A stretch of 64,000 bases of DNA from Powellomyces hirtus (taxonomy: Eukaryota > Chytridiomycota > Chytridiomycetes > Spizellomycetales > Powellomycetaceae). The stretch lies in NCBI GenBank assembly GCA_025526995.1, contig JAHLKG010000014.1:186001-250000 (forward strand). Reading direction: 5' to 3'. Of this stretch, positions 22,797-35,000 are shown piece after piece; the stretch's first letter is position 1; every line of letters starts with the position of its first letter. Made by a program: the position numbers and the translations under genes. The notes beneath the pieces are model-generated. The model made no database searches and was not told the DNA's origin. It saw only the letters and a program-made list of their open reading frames with translations.

Positions 22797-24526
22797 ATGG
22801 GAGGAGGCGATCTTGTATGTAACAGCAAGCAACTCATCGTTCGCATAACCCACCGTCCAGTCCACGTTCTAACACTCTTCTCTAATCTGCTTTGTAGAAT
22901 TTGAAAAAATCCTGGCACCCCGGGACCCTCCGCAACCAGGAAAAAGTGTGGAAGAAAGAACGAGATGCCGACGAAGAAAAGAAAAAGCTTGACCAGCTGC
23001 TCAAAGAAAAAAATGAGGAACGCCAGTTGATGGAACTGCAAGCGCTCAATGAAGCAACGGGGAAGACCAAGAAACGGTCAGAACGACTCGACTGGATGTA
23101 CTCTGCAGGACCCAGCGGTAACAAAGCGCTGGTGGATGAAGACCGGGAAGCTTACCTCCTTGGCAAAAAACGAGTGGACCGAATGGTGGAGCAGGCGAAA
23201 ACTGTGGAGGAGATGGATTCGGCGGCAGCGCAGTTCAATCATGCCAATGCGTATGGACTGACGGCCAACACGATCCGCGACACCCAGGCTAAGATCCGGG
23301 AGGACCCCATCTTGGCAATTAAGAAACGCGAACATGCGTCGCTTCAGTCGGTGCTCAACAATCCGGTGGAATTGAAACGCCTCAAGGAGGCTAAGACGGG
23401 CAAAAAGGAGAAGAAGGAAAAGAAGGAGAAGAAACACAAGAAGGACAAGGAGAGGAAGCGGGACCGGGACGACCGACTCGATCGAGACAGGAGTTCAACT
23501 CCTGACCGCAAGGTCACCCGAGAACGCAGTGTTAAGCGAGAACGCGAATACACTCGCAGCATATCGCCTCGAAACCTAGCTGATCGAGAAAGAGGTCTGA
23601 CTCCTGACCGTAGCGTCAAGCGAGAACGCGGGTACAATCGCAGCATATCGCCGCAAGATCGACGAGACTCTGCCTCTCTCAGGAGATTGCACCAGTCCAC
23701 CTACCACAACGATTCCCCGCCACCGCCACCACGTCCCCGCGCCTCTCCAGATCCACACCGACGCCGAGACCGCTACAGGGATGATCACTCCTTCTCGCAA
23801 AAACGGTCTCGGTCGCCCTCATATGACCGCTACAACAACAGCAATAACTCCCCACCGTCCCGTCGCCGCCGGCACGACTCGCCGGACGCAGCCTACCATC
23901 ATCCGTCGCGCGATTACCGAGAATCATGGAACGACCGTTCTGCGAGGAGGTCGCCTCCGCGATCAGCAAGACCAGATCGTCGTTCTCCGTCACCGCGTTC
24001 TCGGTCACCGCCACGACCAGCCAATCGTCGTCAGCTAGACACAACCATATCCCGACGACAACGCTCACGCTCACGCTCACCACCTGCATCTGTTACCATC
24101 AACAATGCGCGTGACATAAAGAAGCACGACTTGATCAAACCCACAGATACCACAAAGGAAATTGCCACCACAACCACCACCATCATAACGGTTGGCACCG
24201 CTATAGCCACCGCCACTGCGACCACCACCACCACCTCGGCCGCCGAGGAACGGACGCGGAAACTCGCGGAAATGCAACAAGACGCGCAGGACTGGGACCA
24301 AGCGCGCACAAAGCGGGTGCATGCCGACCGGCTCAAAGAAGAAGAAGAGAACCGGCAGGACCTCGAAGCGCGCATGCTGCGTCTCAACGACAAGAACGGG
24401 AGCGAGAGCTTTTTGCATGACTTGCATCGCCAGACGTATGCCAGCAAGGGCGTCAGTGCAGCGGATATGATCACGAGAAATAGAGCGACGGTGCAGAGAG
24501 GTGGCGGTGGGTTTCTGGAGAAGTAG
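22797..24526 (+). CDS. CWC25: Pre-mRNA splicing factor Cwc25
   Basis: Spliceosome protein that joins at the first transesterification step. Exon 1 is only 18 coding bases (22797-22814, MGGGDL); after an 83-bp intron, exon 2 (22898-24526) continues NLKKSWHPGTLRNQEKVWKK, the near-invariant CIR-type N-terminus of Cwc25. Total 548 aa. The next segment, KTKKRSERLDWMYSAGP and AYLLGKKRVD, is also family-typical. Residues about 165-400 are Lys/Arg/Asp/Ser-rich, with two near-identical repeats around RERSVKREREYTRSISPR and a long RS-like stretch. The C-terminal helix (RKLAEMQQDAQDWDQARTKR) and the end AADMITRNRATVQ resemble other Cwc25 proteins. The tiny first exon is supported by family sequence. Confidence 0.93.
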
Positions 24527-24779
24527 AGGGAGAGAGAGATGGCGGGAGGGCTAGTAGAGGCCCGTCGTTGTTTTTTGTGATCTCTGTATGGAAATATTTG
24601 TTTCTGTGTACATGATATTCATTCATCAAAACGTGGACCGGAGGAAATCCATGATGTTGCATGCAGTCTGGGATGGAGTCGGCTGCAACCGTGGAGGTCA
24701 CTGCCGGCCGCGCTTCCTTGACACTTTTTGCCTTGTGGGTTCTCCGACGATCTCCACATTCCACAACTCTCCTTCTCCG

Positions 24780-25168
24780 CCCGTCATCACGACAATGTCC
24801 GCTCGGGCATTCAGAGCATTTTCCCGGCACGCCACATCATCATCACGGCCAGCGGCCGCCGGCGCCTCCTCGCCGCGCTGCTCACACCCGACAGGAGCAC
24901 CGCCTCGACCCACATGCAATACCAATCCTTCCGCATCCGCCTCGTCAGCGCCGTACTCAACAGCTACACCTGCCAACTCCACTCGATCGATGGTGAGATG
25001 ACGGTTGAGATGTCTGGGACTGGGGGAGCGGGAGTGGGAAGGAATGTGGATCTGACTAAGACGATTGCTATTTTTGTGACGGGCTTAGACTACACAGGAC
25101 CCGACCCCCCTTCCACCAGCACGGATTGCGCTTGCCCCACTGCCGTCCCTCCGAACCGGTTGCTTTGA
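24780..25168 (+). CDS. Probable coding exon(s) of unidentified protein
   Basis: In the plus frame reading FPARHIIITASGRRRLLAAL and QSFRIRLVSAVLNSYTCQL, third codon positions from about 24797 to 24986 are nearly all C or G, whereas the other frames are mixed; this marks a real exon. The frame stays open to a TGA at 25166-25168, but a GTGAGA donor at about 24993 and acceptors near 25090-25099 suggest splicing. No in-frame ATG lies upstream within the open stretch, so a further 5' exon is needed. I do not recognise the protein. Positions are approximate. Confidence 0.35.
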
Positions 25169-25984
25169 GGTCGATGATGACTTTTAGGTGCGTTGGAGAA
25201 CTGTTCTTTCCCGTATTTCTCAGCGGGAAGTTCGGGGTGGAGGAAAAGCGTCCACCTTCGGAATGCTGGACCGTACGAAAGCATATGGCGAGAGTGCGAT
25301 GGGATCTCAAGACGTTTAGTGCTTGATCTATTGATCCACGGATGTGTTCTGATACTGCGCTCCTTTGTTTTGCTTGCCATTGTAGGACCCCTCCCTGTTT
25401 AGACACATATACTTCGGCGAAGCTCTTACTTTGATAGACGCCGCTAGATACCATGGATGCTGATCAAGAGGAGGGGGAAAATCAGGAGTGGCCGGCCGGT
25501 CGGTGCCGTTACGCCGTCACTGGAAATCTTACGAAGAACTCGCGAAACGCTGGATCAATATTGCACAAATCACGGCGCGACTCGACATAATCGGTGCAAT
25601 CAGCTTTGATCGGGAGCGCTTTTGGAGATTTAGTTTGAGGATGACGAGAACCCTCTGACCCAGAAAGCTTTTCTAATAACACAGTTCATATCTCCTTGTT
25701 TTGTTGATTATGACATGGGAGGAGCCGCCAGGGTGTATGTGCCTCGTTTGCGGGACGCGCTGGATTCGCATCAATTGGATCGCTACTAGTTTGGGTGGTG
25801 GAACCGATACATAGCTTTCAATACGAATATACAATCAATGCAATGGTAGTGGGGTTTTGAATGTTGATGCGGATGGAGGGGAGGGGAGGGGGGAAACGAG
25901 GACGCCGCTTTATTAAAGTTTCTATCTTTGCGATGTCCTCATTTCAAGGGTGCCCGTAGGGTAGGGGCGTGTGTGAATCGATGC
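25169..25984. other. Unassigned region between unknown exon and ORM1
   Basis: Holds overlapping frames on both strands (for example 25068-25454 minus) without family motifs. May contain further exons of the unknown plus-strand gene and the ORM1 3' UTR. A GGGGA-type run lies near 25875. Confidence 0.35.
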
Positions 25985-26750
25985 TTAATCGGAATATGAT
26001 TTGTTGATTCCAAAGATACGCACTTTGTGCATGGCTGGCAGTTTCGCTATCAGGACAACTAGTAGCGACGCGAGGTTGATCATGAATGTTGTTACGTCGT
26101 AGTGGGTGTAGTGGGTACTTAGCAGGAAACTGGTATACGAACAACGAAAGCGTAGGAGGATTTAGTGGGGTTGAAGCAGCAGGAGAACCAGAAACGAAGC
26201 GGGGGCGATACGTACAGAGCGATTGGCAACGCTGTGAAATATTTCTTTGTAGGTGTAAACTGCTCCCCGTTGTCAATTTGCTCCCAGAGTGTGAGGCCTT
26301 CGTATTCGTTCTGGTTCAGGTCGAACGGTATGCCCGTGACCCAGTGGAACATGATAAAGGTTGACTGAGGAACAGGAAACGAGTTCAGCAAAAGCGGTCC
26401 CAAATGTGGGTTAAACTTGCTTCGCGCATTCTGAAGTCTCAAAGACACGGGTGCCGTTTGCTATGCTTGCTCACCAAGTTATACGCAAGGTTGGTCAATG
26501 TCCATGACGCTTCAGTCGATATTCCAGGCACTATCGCTGCTCCCAGTCTTATCAGGACCATCACCAGGAGGTTCGTCAACCAGGAACCTAATAACAACCC
26601 AAAAATAAAAACAAAAACGTAACTGTCAACGGGCTGTGCATGGCATTGACCTGCATGGTTCGCGACGGGCTATTGTCACAACTCCTGTTACATACCTCGT
26701 AAGTTTACCCAGGTGCTGTTTGGGTTCGTTTGTGAGATACAGTTTTCCAT
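25985..26750 (-). CDS. ORM1: ORM/ORMDL sphingolipid regulator
   Basis: Four-helix ER membrane protein that binds and restrains serine palmitoyltransferase. Four exons (26750-26696, 26587-26475, 26364-26216, 26129-25985) give 153 aa, exactly the size of human ORMDL3. Hallmarks: [16 protein letters not shown] at the N-terminus, [58 protein letters not shown] and the C-terminal VRIFGIN. Introns are 108, 110 and 86 bp, all GT-AG, and cut the gene so that no single frame shows it. The N-terminus is short, like animal ORMDL, and lacks the long phosphorylated extension of yeast Orm1/Orm2, so Ypk1-type control may be absent. It diverges from ADAL, 238 bp away. Confidence 0.96.
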
Positions 26751-26988
26751 ATTGACGATGTGTGGGTCTAAGCTTTATCGATACAAGTGGGACGATTGCT
26801 GGTCGGAATATGAGGAAATGGCACAAAGTGGCTGATGACTGCAAGTCGTTCCCCCGGCAGAATGGCCTGTGTTCTGTGACAGTGACAGCATTACGTGATC
26901 ACAGCTACATTGGGTTAAATCAACTTCAATCAACTTTAACACAATTTGGACATTGCGTTCTACGAAATTTGGATATAGGCGCAGGAAC

Positions 26989-28390
26989 ATGAGCAGCCAC
27001 AGCAAGGCGCCAGTGGTGCCCTCCAATCCGTTCATTGAACAAGAATTTGGCAGTGTCGAGGGTCTGTTAGAGTTTTGTCACCGGCTTCCAAAGTTGGTAT
27101 GATGGTTGTTCCCTCGTCGTCCCAAATACAACAACTGAAACAATCCTCTGTGCTTTCCAGGAACTACATGCGCATGTAAATGGCTCGATCCCGCCAGAAG
27201 CGCTTCGGCAGTTGGCAGAAAAACGGATGTCGGAAACAGTAGACAAGGGCGAAGCTGCAAAGGGAGCTCTCTCGGTTCTGGACGCAATTGCATGGAAGTC
27301 CGAGTTTGATATCAAGGAGTAAGGGCAGAGAGGGATTTCCAGCCCTTGACTGTATAGGACGAGCAGCTTGCTGACGATGTCTGTCTTTCTATATAGCTTC
27401 TTTCCGCTTTTCAAACACATTTATGGCCTCACCAACGATCCAGAGAGTCTCACATTCGTGATGCATTCTGTAATCACAGACTTTGAAAATGACGGAGTAC
27501 GGTACATCGAGCTTCGATCTACTCCACGAGACGATCCGTCTACCGGTAAGGCGCACGAATTCGAGTCTGTTTGGTCCAAACCCTCATGTTAGACGGCTCA
27601 ACTTTCGCAGGGCTGACCAAGGACTCCTACATCCAAAGCCTTCTGTCCGCCATCTCCACTTCACCCGCAAAGAATATCTCCGTCAAGCTCATTGTGAGCA
27701 TCGACCGAAGACACACCCCCGAAGTTGCGCAGCACATTGTTGACCTCGCCATCAAATACCGCGACCAAGGTGTCGTGGGCATCGACCTTTGCGGTGACCC
27801 GTACGCGGGCGACTTTGATGCCGGACCCAAAGACGCAATCGTCCGCGCCAAAGCAGCAGGGTTGAAAGTCACCCTCCACCTGGCGGAAATCCAGAACAGA
27901 GATGAGGAGAACAGGTCTATGCTCAGTGTGTTCCCCGACAGGCTGGGCCATGCGACCTACATGTCGGATGACGTGAGGGATAAGGTTTACAAGGACGGGA
28001 TTCCGATTGAGATGTGCATGACGAGCAATGTGTTGAGCAGAACGGTTGAGTCTTATGAAGTGCATCATATCAAGCAATCGCTCGAGGAAAACCACCCGTC
28101 GGTTCTTTGCGTAAGTCATTTGTTCCGTCGTGTCCCATCATCAACTCTCTTTGCTGACCTTGCTTATGCATGTCTTCGCCAAGACTGACGACAAGGGCAT
28201 CATATCATCTCCGCTGTCCTACGAGTACGCTCTCGCGGCTTCCACCTTCTCCATGACCAAGCGTCTGCTGTACGATCTCTCCCGCAGATCCATCAACGCT
28301 ATCTTTGCTGATGACATCGAGAAAGCACGTCTAGCTGATCTGTGGCAAGCTTGGGCAGACAGAGAATTTTCACGTGCCACGAACTCGTAA
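26989..28390 (+). CDS. ADAL: Adenosine deaminase-like protein (N6-methyl-AMP deaminase type)
   Basis: Metal-dependent deaminase of the ADAL branch; orthologues hydrolyse N6-methyl-AMP to IMP. Five exons (26989-27096, 27161-27318, 27397-27545, 27611-28110, 28184-28390) give 373 aa. Motifs: LPKLELHAHVNGSI with the first metal-binding His pair, IDLCGDP, LHLAEIQNRDEE with the catalytic His and Glu, RLGHATYM, and LCTDDKGIISSPLSYEY with the Asp pair, rebuilt across the last intron. The spacing fits ADAL rather than classical Ada. Introns are 64-78 bp. The start ATG at 26989 gives an N-terminus of 34 residues before the first motif, normal for the family. It converges with the sulfotransferase-like gene. 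Confidence 0.93.
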
Positions 28391-28536
28391 ATAGATGTAT
28401 TTCTTAAAAGTAACTTCACTAGAACAGCCGTATCAGCACTATGTAACCTAATGTGTGTATGCTCCAGACTGCAATGCAAACCCAATCAGTGCCTACTGCC
28501 TCGCTCTACGCATTCCTATCAACGATGTCATTCAAC

Positions 28537-29378
28537 TCATTCGGATTGTTGCTCCAGTCCGGGGCGAACGTGAGGAATCTCCTCGCCCTTTTCAATCATA
28601 TCGATCATAGCCCCAAACGATTCCTTATCATTAACTCTCGGAAACTCTTCCTGTGGGATAGGAACTCCCAAAAACGCACACAGGGGCGCCCACCCCTGTG
28701 CGACCTCAAACACGAGCAGCTTGTCGGCCGGCACCGTGCACTTCACTTCGGCAATATGGGACCGGAACACGTTCAAGGCAAACTCCTTGTCGGCGAATTT
28801 GCCTTGGAAAGTGCCGGATGGACCCCAAACGGTCTGGTTGGTGAATTTCTGCACGGCCTGCAACCCAGCGTTCGATTTGGTCAGTTCTTCGGGAACGCGG
28901 GAGATGCGGTAGATTGATTCCTATTGCGGCCCCCGAATACAGTTTGTTTTAGCATACCAAAGCGAGCTCGACTGGACTGTGTCACACACATATAAAACGT
29001 CTCACCATACAGCTCTGATACCACTTCTCCTCATCCCTGACGCCCAAAATCACTTTCGCATCAGGGTACCTCTCCATCAATTTCTTCCAATGATCACACC
29101 CAGGCCAGTCCACCGTCGCTTTGTAGTTGCCCAGCAGTACCTCCCAGTCAACGTCCTTCCCCGCCGACGCAGCCTCCCACGTGGCAATATCACCCAGGTT
29201 CTGAAACACGGTGGTCATGTGGTAGCAGGGGAACCCCAGCTTTTCTAACGCGAGTTGCAGCGACCTGTGCAGGTGGAGTTGGTCATGAGAATGGAGAGAA
29301 ACGTTTCGTGGTGGGATAGTGGAGAACTCACTTTGTGCCTGTGCGGCCGAATCCTGCACCGATAATTTCAAGAGACAT
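28537..29378 (-). CDS. Sulfotransferase-like P-loop protein
   Basis: Three exons (29378-29332, 29264-29006, 28920-28537) give 229 aa. Splicing restores the 5'-phosphosulfate loop IIGAGFGRTGTKSLQLALE, with the Lys/Ser of the P-loop coming from two exons. The 3'-phosphate region is DAKVILGVRDEEKWYQS. Further segments typical of the family known in databases as sulfotransferase-like (PF17784 type) are CYHMTTVFQN, VDWPGCDHWKKLMERYPD and the late FEVAQGWAPLCAFLGVPIP. These proteins are common in fungi; their substrates are mostly unknown, and PAPS use is assumed from the fold. No signal peptide or membrane segment was seen, so it is probably cytosolic. Confidence 0.88.
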
Positions 29379-30118
29379 ATTTGGTAGTGGTGGGGTAATG
29401 GAAGATGCGAAATGGGAGGATTGTCAAGCTTCGTTGACGGCGCTCCGCGTTTATATATGACCAAAGTGTCTCCCATACAGCCACGTGGTGCAAAGGAACA
29501 TCTTTGTTGTTCTTTTCCGAACTTCCGACCGGAAAACGTCCGAATTCGGTTCGGAGCTCCGGGAGCCATGATGAAGTCCGAGACAACTACTGTACAGGTC
29601 TCCGCCCAATTCCAGAACTCCAACTTCATATTATATTTTCTAAATGCATATGTGTTCCAGAAATGCTTCGGTATTCCGATGCCTTCTCTGCATACCGAGG
29701 TACGATACTGCCGGGGTGCGCCGGCCATTTTGAAAAGAACGGGCTTGTCATCAGCCACGCGTGCTATACCACGCGTGCGGATGTGGTGTACGCGATTTCC
29801 ACTGACTAACACATAAGTATATTTCGCCATACACGACTGACATTCCACAGTTGTGAGCACACTATCTACGTACTACGAATGGACCAGCAGCACATCTAAG
29901 CAGACGAGTAACGCGCTGATTGATCACAGAGTCTGGTAATAGGTATTCAAAACTCAGAGTCACACGGACATTTGGAACAGCAAAGGAAGGAACAAACGTC
30001 AAGAGACGCGCTTAATCAGTACGAGGAATAAGATGCTTGGGGAAACGAGGAGCGATTTCGAGTCAGTGGCGTGCGGCCTGCACCAAAAAGATTGCGGTTA
30101 GTAGACCTCGTGGGCGTA
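29379..30118. other. Intergenic region, no gene seen
   Basis: 740 bp between two minus-strand genes; expected to hold the sulfotransferase promoter and the 3' UTR of the RING protein gene. Frames here (for example the upstream part of the 28982-29860 frame) lack motifs. Confidence 0.55.
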
Positions 30119-31860
30119 TCAGCGTGTCGGGAGATTACCATATTGAGGGTGAGCGCTTCTCGAAGCTGGTCTGGAATCATAACCTGCCGCGCGCGTTCCG
30201 GAGAATGCCATTTGCGGTGCTGAGTAGTTCATCATTTGTGGGTTCGGAGCCACAACCTCATTAGTTCTTGCTTGAAACGGTTGCCTCATGGCGGTGCCTG
30301 GGCGTGCATTGATGGCAGTACTTGGTCTGGCATTTCCTTGATAAGTTAAGGAAACCGCCGTATTTGGAACATATTGTCCCCTATTTTGCTGAGCATACAG
30401 ATGTTGTTGATTTGTTGGTGTACCGTTGCGCTCCCGGAATTGTGTCGTGTTAGGAATCCATTGATCGCGAGGAGATGGATAAGCTGCAAAAGCCTGAGCA
30501 GCGGGTACATCGGATGCATTTTGCGAAAACATTAAATTGTCAACATGGTGTCCGGTCGTGTTGTGCATCGGCTCTTCATAGAATTGCCCACTCATATCTG
30601 CATTTGCATGAGGACCTTGTATATCCATCGGATCGAATTGGTATGCAGATGATGTCAAATGGGGCTGCTGTGACTGAGAGTTCAATGCGGTGCCATTGAT
30701 TCCTGAAGCGGATTCACGTGTCCTCGGTGGCAGACTAAGGCGCAGAGGCCCTTGTGGGGTACGAATATGTCGGCCGCCGCTCGTTGATGGTGAGCTGTTT
30801 ATTGACCTGCTACTACTCACAAGCGAGCCAGTTTCAGGATATCATAGCGGATTGTGCTCGCGAGAATTAGAGTGATACCTGGAAGGGCGTTTGTTGCTGG
30901 CAGCGCCCGCCGCCTTTGGAGAAGGACTCACGTAGGTGTTCGGCGTTCTTTGGCGTCCCGATGACCCATCTTTCGAAGACGCGTTTTGCTTGTAAAGCTC
31001 CATCTCATGCCGCTGTCTCTTCATTTCTTCCTTGGCTTTCTGTAGCGCTCTGTGCCACACCGTTATGTTTGGAACAAACGCCTCTTATGTAGACTAGGAA
31101 TTGATACCTTGTTGCTTCCCCATACTTCCGACTATAGTCGGCTGTTTTAAGCTTGAGATGCCGTATGAGCCGCACGGCATTTCCATACTGAAGCTGCATA
31201 ACGTGGTTCAATTTCAATGGCAAGTGAGCACGGGTGAGGAGCGTAGTTGTTGTACCTTCCACACTTTCAGGGCATCTTCCAAATGAACGACGGCCGGTAC
31301 GAAAATCTTTTCCACCTCTTCAGGGACCTGTACTCAAATTTGAGAAAAGGTTCCGAGAGCCTCCGGCTACTGGCCGGTCAAACCTGTGTGATCAGCTCCA
31401 CTATCAATGCTCGTTGTCCACACACTGGACAGACGTGATCTTTCCTCGAATCAACCAAGTTCTTTGAGATGCCCCCAGGATTGTCTTGCTGCATACATGT
31501 ATCACATGCTTGTATGTGGTTCAGCGTTAACAAGCTACTGCTCCGATGCACAAAACCGCTTTCATGCCCGTGCACCCACCAAGATGAGCGCAATTCGTCA
31601 CGTAGAACGTCGTATGCGTCGAGGCAAGGGCCCCAGCACGTGGAGTGCTCCCAACCGGACACTGAACAGCATGATCGTACTCAAAGCAGCTTTTGTGCCG
31701 TAGTCAGAAGCCATGTTCTAAGCGTGTGCTCGAAGGCATTCACTCACCGGCCACAGTGGAGCCATTCCAGACCCGCGTCATATGCCGCGTCAACGGATTC
31801 CGAGTCTCGCAGGACTGCTCCTTCTCGTTTCGCCTCGCTGGATTTCGTTTTGGTTGCCAT
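30119..31860 (-). CDS. RING E3 ligase of the Zip3/RNF212/HEI10 meiotic type
   Basis: Seven exons (31860-31748, 31689-31580, 31508-31384, 31327-31256, 31193-31108, 31049-30879, 30809-30119) give 455 aa. Introns are 56-71 bp and every phase matches. The N-terminal RING, split over three exons, reads LHCGRCFEYD, then FYVTNCAHLACDTCMQQ, then HVCPVCGQ, i.e. C-x2-C, C-x-H, C-x2-C, C-x2-C as in RNF212 (FCNRC...TNCGHVYCDAC...CLIC). A coiled coil follows (residues about 125-200, including RALQKAKEEMKRQRHEMELY), then a long Ser/Gln/Asn/Pro-rich tail. Zip3, RNF212 and HEI10 act as SUMO or ubiquitin ligases on meiotic chromosomes and choose crossover sites. Assignment is by domain order and RING pattern. 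Other small RING proteins with coiled coils cannot be excluded. Confidence 0.75.
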
Positions 31861-32027
31861 GTGACTTTACACTTGAAGCTTGTCGGCACTCGTAGAAGTT
31901 CTGCAAAGGTTATTGTGGGTAAGGTTGCGTTTGTCGTGTTCCCACGCGTACGCGTCCCGTCGGGAGCACGCGCACCTCCTTGTCGAAACCACCTTTGTCA
32001 TCTTCGCAATCAGAGCACTGACATACG
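31861..32027. promoter_or_regulatory. Shared divergent promoter, RING protein / mannosidase
   Basis: Only 167 bp separate the two start codons, so both genes must be driven from here. I saw no clear TATA box. If the downstream ATG at 32082 starts the mannosidase, the region is 221 bp. Inference from orientation. Confidence 0.5.
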
Positions 32028-35000
32028 ATGTTATCCACAAGCAGCAGACACAGCGCGGCTCAGTCTCCATCTCTCAATGGAATGCAAAAGGTATTTGAGC
32101 ATTAGCTGGAACGACGTCAGGGTTTTGTTCTCATCCATTGACTGTCAGCATCGTGATATCACGCTGTCAAGGATCGTCAGCTTTCTTGCTGAGGGTCACC
32201 AATTTGCCGACGTTGGTCTTGCTGCCACTCTGACTGAAGTTCGTGATTCCAAAGCTGTGTCATTGACCGTATACTCCGTGCCGGATGGTAAACGAATCCC
32301 CTTTTCCGAGGCCATCAAGGGCGCCTTTGTGCCCGCCAAGGTTGGCGACGCCCTTGGACCTGTGTGGTCTACTCATTGGTACAAAGTGACGATCGTCATC
32401 CCATCATCATTTGCGGGCAAACGAGTGGAGCTTCTGTTTGATCCGGGTTGCGAAGCTCTCGTATGGTCGTCCGGAGGAGAGCCACTTATGGGGATCACCG
32501 GTGCTCACAATGGAGATCGTCATGTAGACTTCTGCTTGACGCGTAAAGCAAAGGCGGATGAGCGCTTCAACCTATACATTGAGGTCTCTTGTAACGGCAT
32601 GTTTGGCGCCGGAATCGGTGGAAATGGATCTATCCAACCACCGGATGAAAAGAGGATGTACCAATTGGAAACGGCCGAGATCATTGTTAGGAATGAGCTC
32701 GCATGGGACGTCCAACGTGACGTCGAGGTTCTTGTCGGAATGATAAAGGAGCTACCCAAAGACTCGCAGGCATCTAACGATGCATTGTTCACTGCAAACA
32801 AGATCGTGAACCTCTTTCGCTACGATGATCCTTCAAGTCTTCAGAAATGTAAAGAGGTGTCAGCCGATTTCTTCGCTAAACGCGCATCGACTGGCTATCC
32901 GCAGCATGTCATTACCGCTATGGGAAATTGTCATATTGATACGGCTTGGCTCTGGCCTTACGATGAGACAAAGCGAAAGTGTGCGCGGAGTTGGGCCACG
33001 CAATGCGGTTTGATAGAAGAGTATCCCGAATATACTTTCACTGCGTCGCAAGCACAACAATTTGAATGGACTGAACAGCTTTATCCCGAACTTTTCACGC
33101 GAATCCAGAAGCATGCGAAAGCGGGACAGTTCATCCCGGTTGGTGGGACATGGGTTGAGATGGACTGCAACATCCCTTCTGGAGAAGCATTTTGCCGCCA
33201 GTTCCTGTATGGCCAACGATACTTTGAAAGTCGCTTTGGAGAGCGGAGCCGTGTGTTCTGGCTTCCGGATACGTTTGGATACTCTGCGCAGTTGCCGCAA
33301 ATCATACATGAAGCAGATCTGAAGTACTTCTTCACACAGAAACTCTCCTGGAATAACATCAACAAGTTCCCGCATACGACCTTCATGTGGACTGGCATCG
33401 ATAACACATCGGTGTTGACGCACTTTTCTCCAGCAGACACGTATACGGCTCAAGCTAGCGTTCATGACGTCGTTTTCTCCGTCCAGAACAATAAAGACAA
33501 GATGTACACAAATCAGTCTTTGTTGGCGTACGGGAACGGCGACGGCGGCGGTGGCCCTCTCATTCCAATGCTCGAACGCATACGGAGAATGTCGCGCGTA
33601 GGAGGTTTCCCTGCCGTTATCAACCATGGAACCCCCAATTCGTTTTATGAGGAGCTCGAGAAGAACAGCAAAGATCTCGTGGAGTGGAAAGGCGAACTCT
33701 ATCTGGAGTTTCACCGTGGGACATACACCACGCACGCAAAAGTTAAAAAGTACAATCGCTCAACGGAGCTCCTGCTCCGTAACATTGAGATTCTTTCATC
33801 ACTGTGTATTGCGACAAATGTTGACCGGTACAAAAATCCAAAAGATGAATTGGACCGTCTGTGGAAACTCGTCCTGCTAAATCAGTTCCACGATGTGCTC
33901 CCTGGATCATCCATTGGCGACGTCTACCTAGATGCATTGCAATTTTACGAGGATGTCACGAAATCGGGAAGCCAGCTCATGGAAACAGCGTTCCACAATC
34001 TTATCAGCAGCGCCGGGAAAACCAGTAGCGGCGCATCAACATCTTGCCCAATCTTCAACCCGACCTCCTGGACCCGCAACGCGGAGGTTATCGAGACGGG
34101 CCTCGCATCCGGTGTCAAGTCCACGGCTTTCCGGCAAGTATCTGCATGCGGAACCAAAGGATTACAACTGGTTGAGAGTATACCGGCATATGCCCTGCGT
34201 TCCTGCTCTTTTGAAGACTCGACAAACTCGTTTGTGCCAGTTACGGTTGAAGAGGAAGGCGACACAATCGTGGTCACAAACGTAGCTCTTAAAGTGGTGT
34301 TGAATCGTCACGGTCGTATACTTTCCCTGTTCGATCGAGAGGAGGGCCGCGAGTGCATCGCTCCTGGATACCATGCTAACGTTTTCCGACTCTACGAAGA
34401 TGTGCCCCTTTTCTGGGATGCGTGGGATGTGGAGGTGTACCATCTGGAGAAAGGCTGGGATACTCCTGTCGGCAAGCTGGACATAATCGAAACCGGGCCT
34501 CTTCGCGTCGTCCTTAAGGTCACCCACCCATTAACAGCCAATAGCTCGCTCACACAGAAGATCATTTTGCGTGCATCAAGCAAGCGCGTGGAATTCGAAA
34601 ATCATGCTGTTTGGAAAGAGAACCGAAGGATCTTGAAAGTGGAATTTCCCGTCAACGTCAGCAACGACTATGCGACTTACGAAACTCAGTTTGGCTTCAT
34701 TCGCAGACCCACTCACTACAACAACAGCTGGGATCTTGCCCGGTTCGAAGTCTGCGCACACAAATTTGTGGACTACTCAGAATGCGGATATGGAGTCGCC
34801 TTGCTGAATGATTGCAAGTACGGTTTCTCTGTTCACAACGACGTCATACGCATGTCGTTGTTGCGAGCGCCAAAGGCCCCCGATGCCAATTGTGATATGG
34901 GTGAACACACCTTCCGATACGCACTGTATCCGCACAAAGGCAGCTTCACCGAGAGCGACGTTGTGCAGGCTGGATATGAATATAACGTCCCACTCCTTGT

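Noticed and set aside
28982..29860. 292-codon minus frame as one protein
   Set aside because: Only its last part is the second exon of the sulfotransferase-like gene; the first part is intron, exon 1 in another frame and upstream sequence.
32860..33735. 291-codon minus-strand frame inside the mannosidase
   Set aside because: Shadow of the GH38 exon, which carries the catalytic motifs; no family features on the minus strand.
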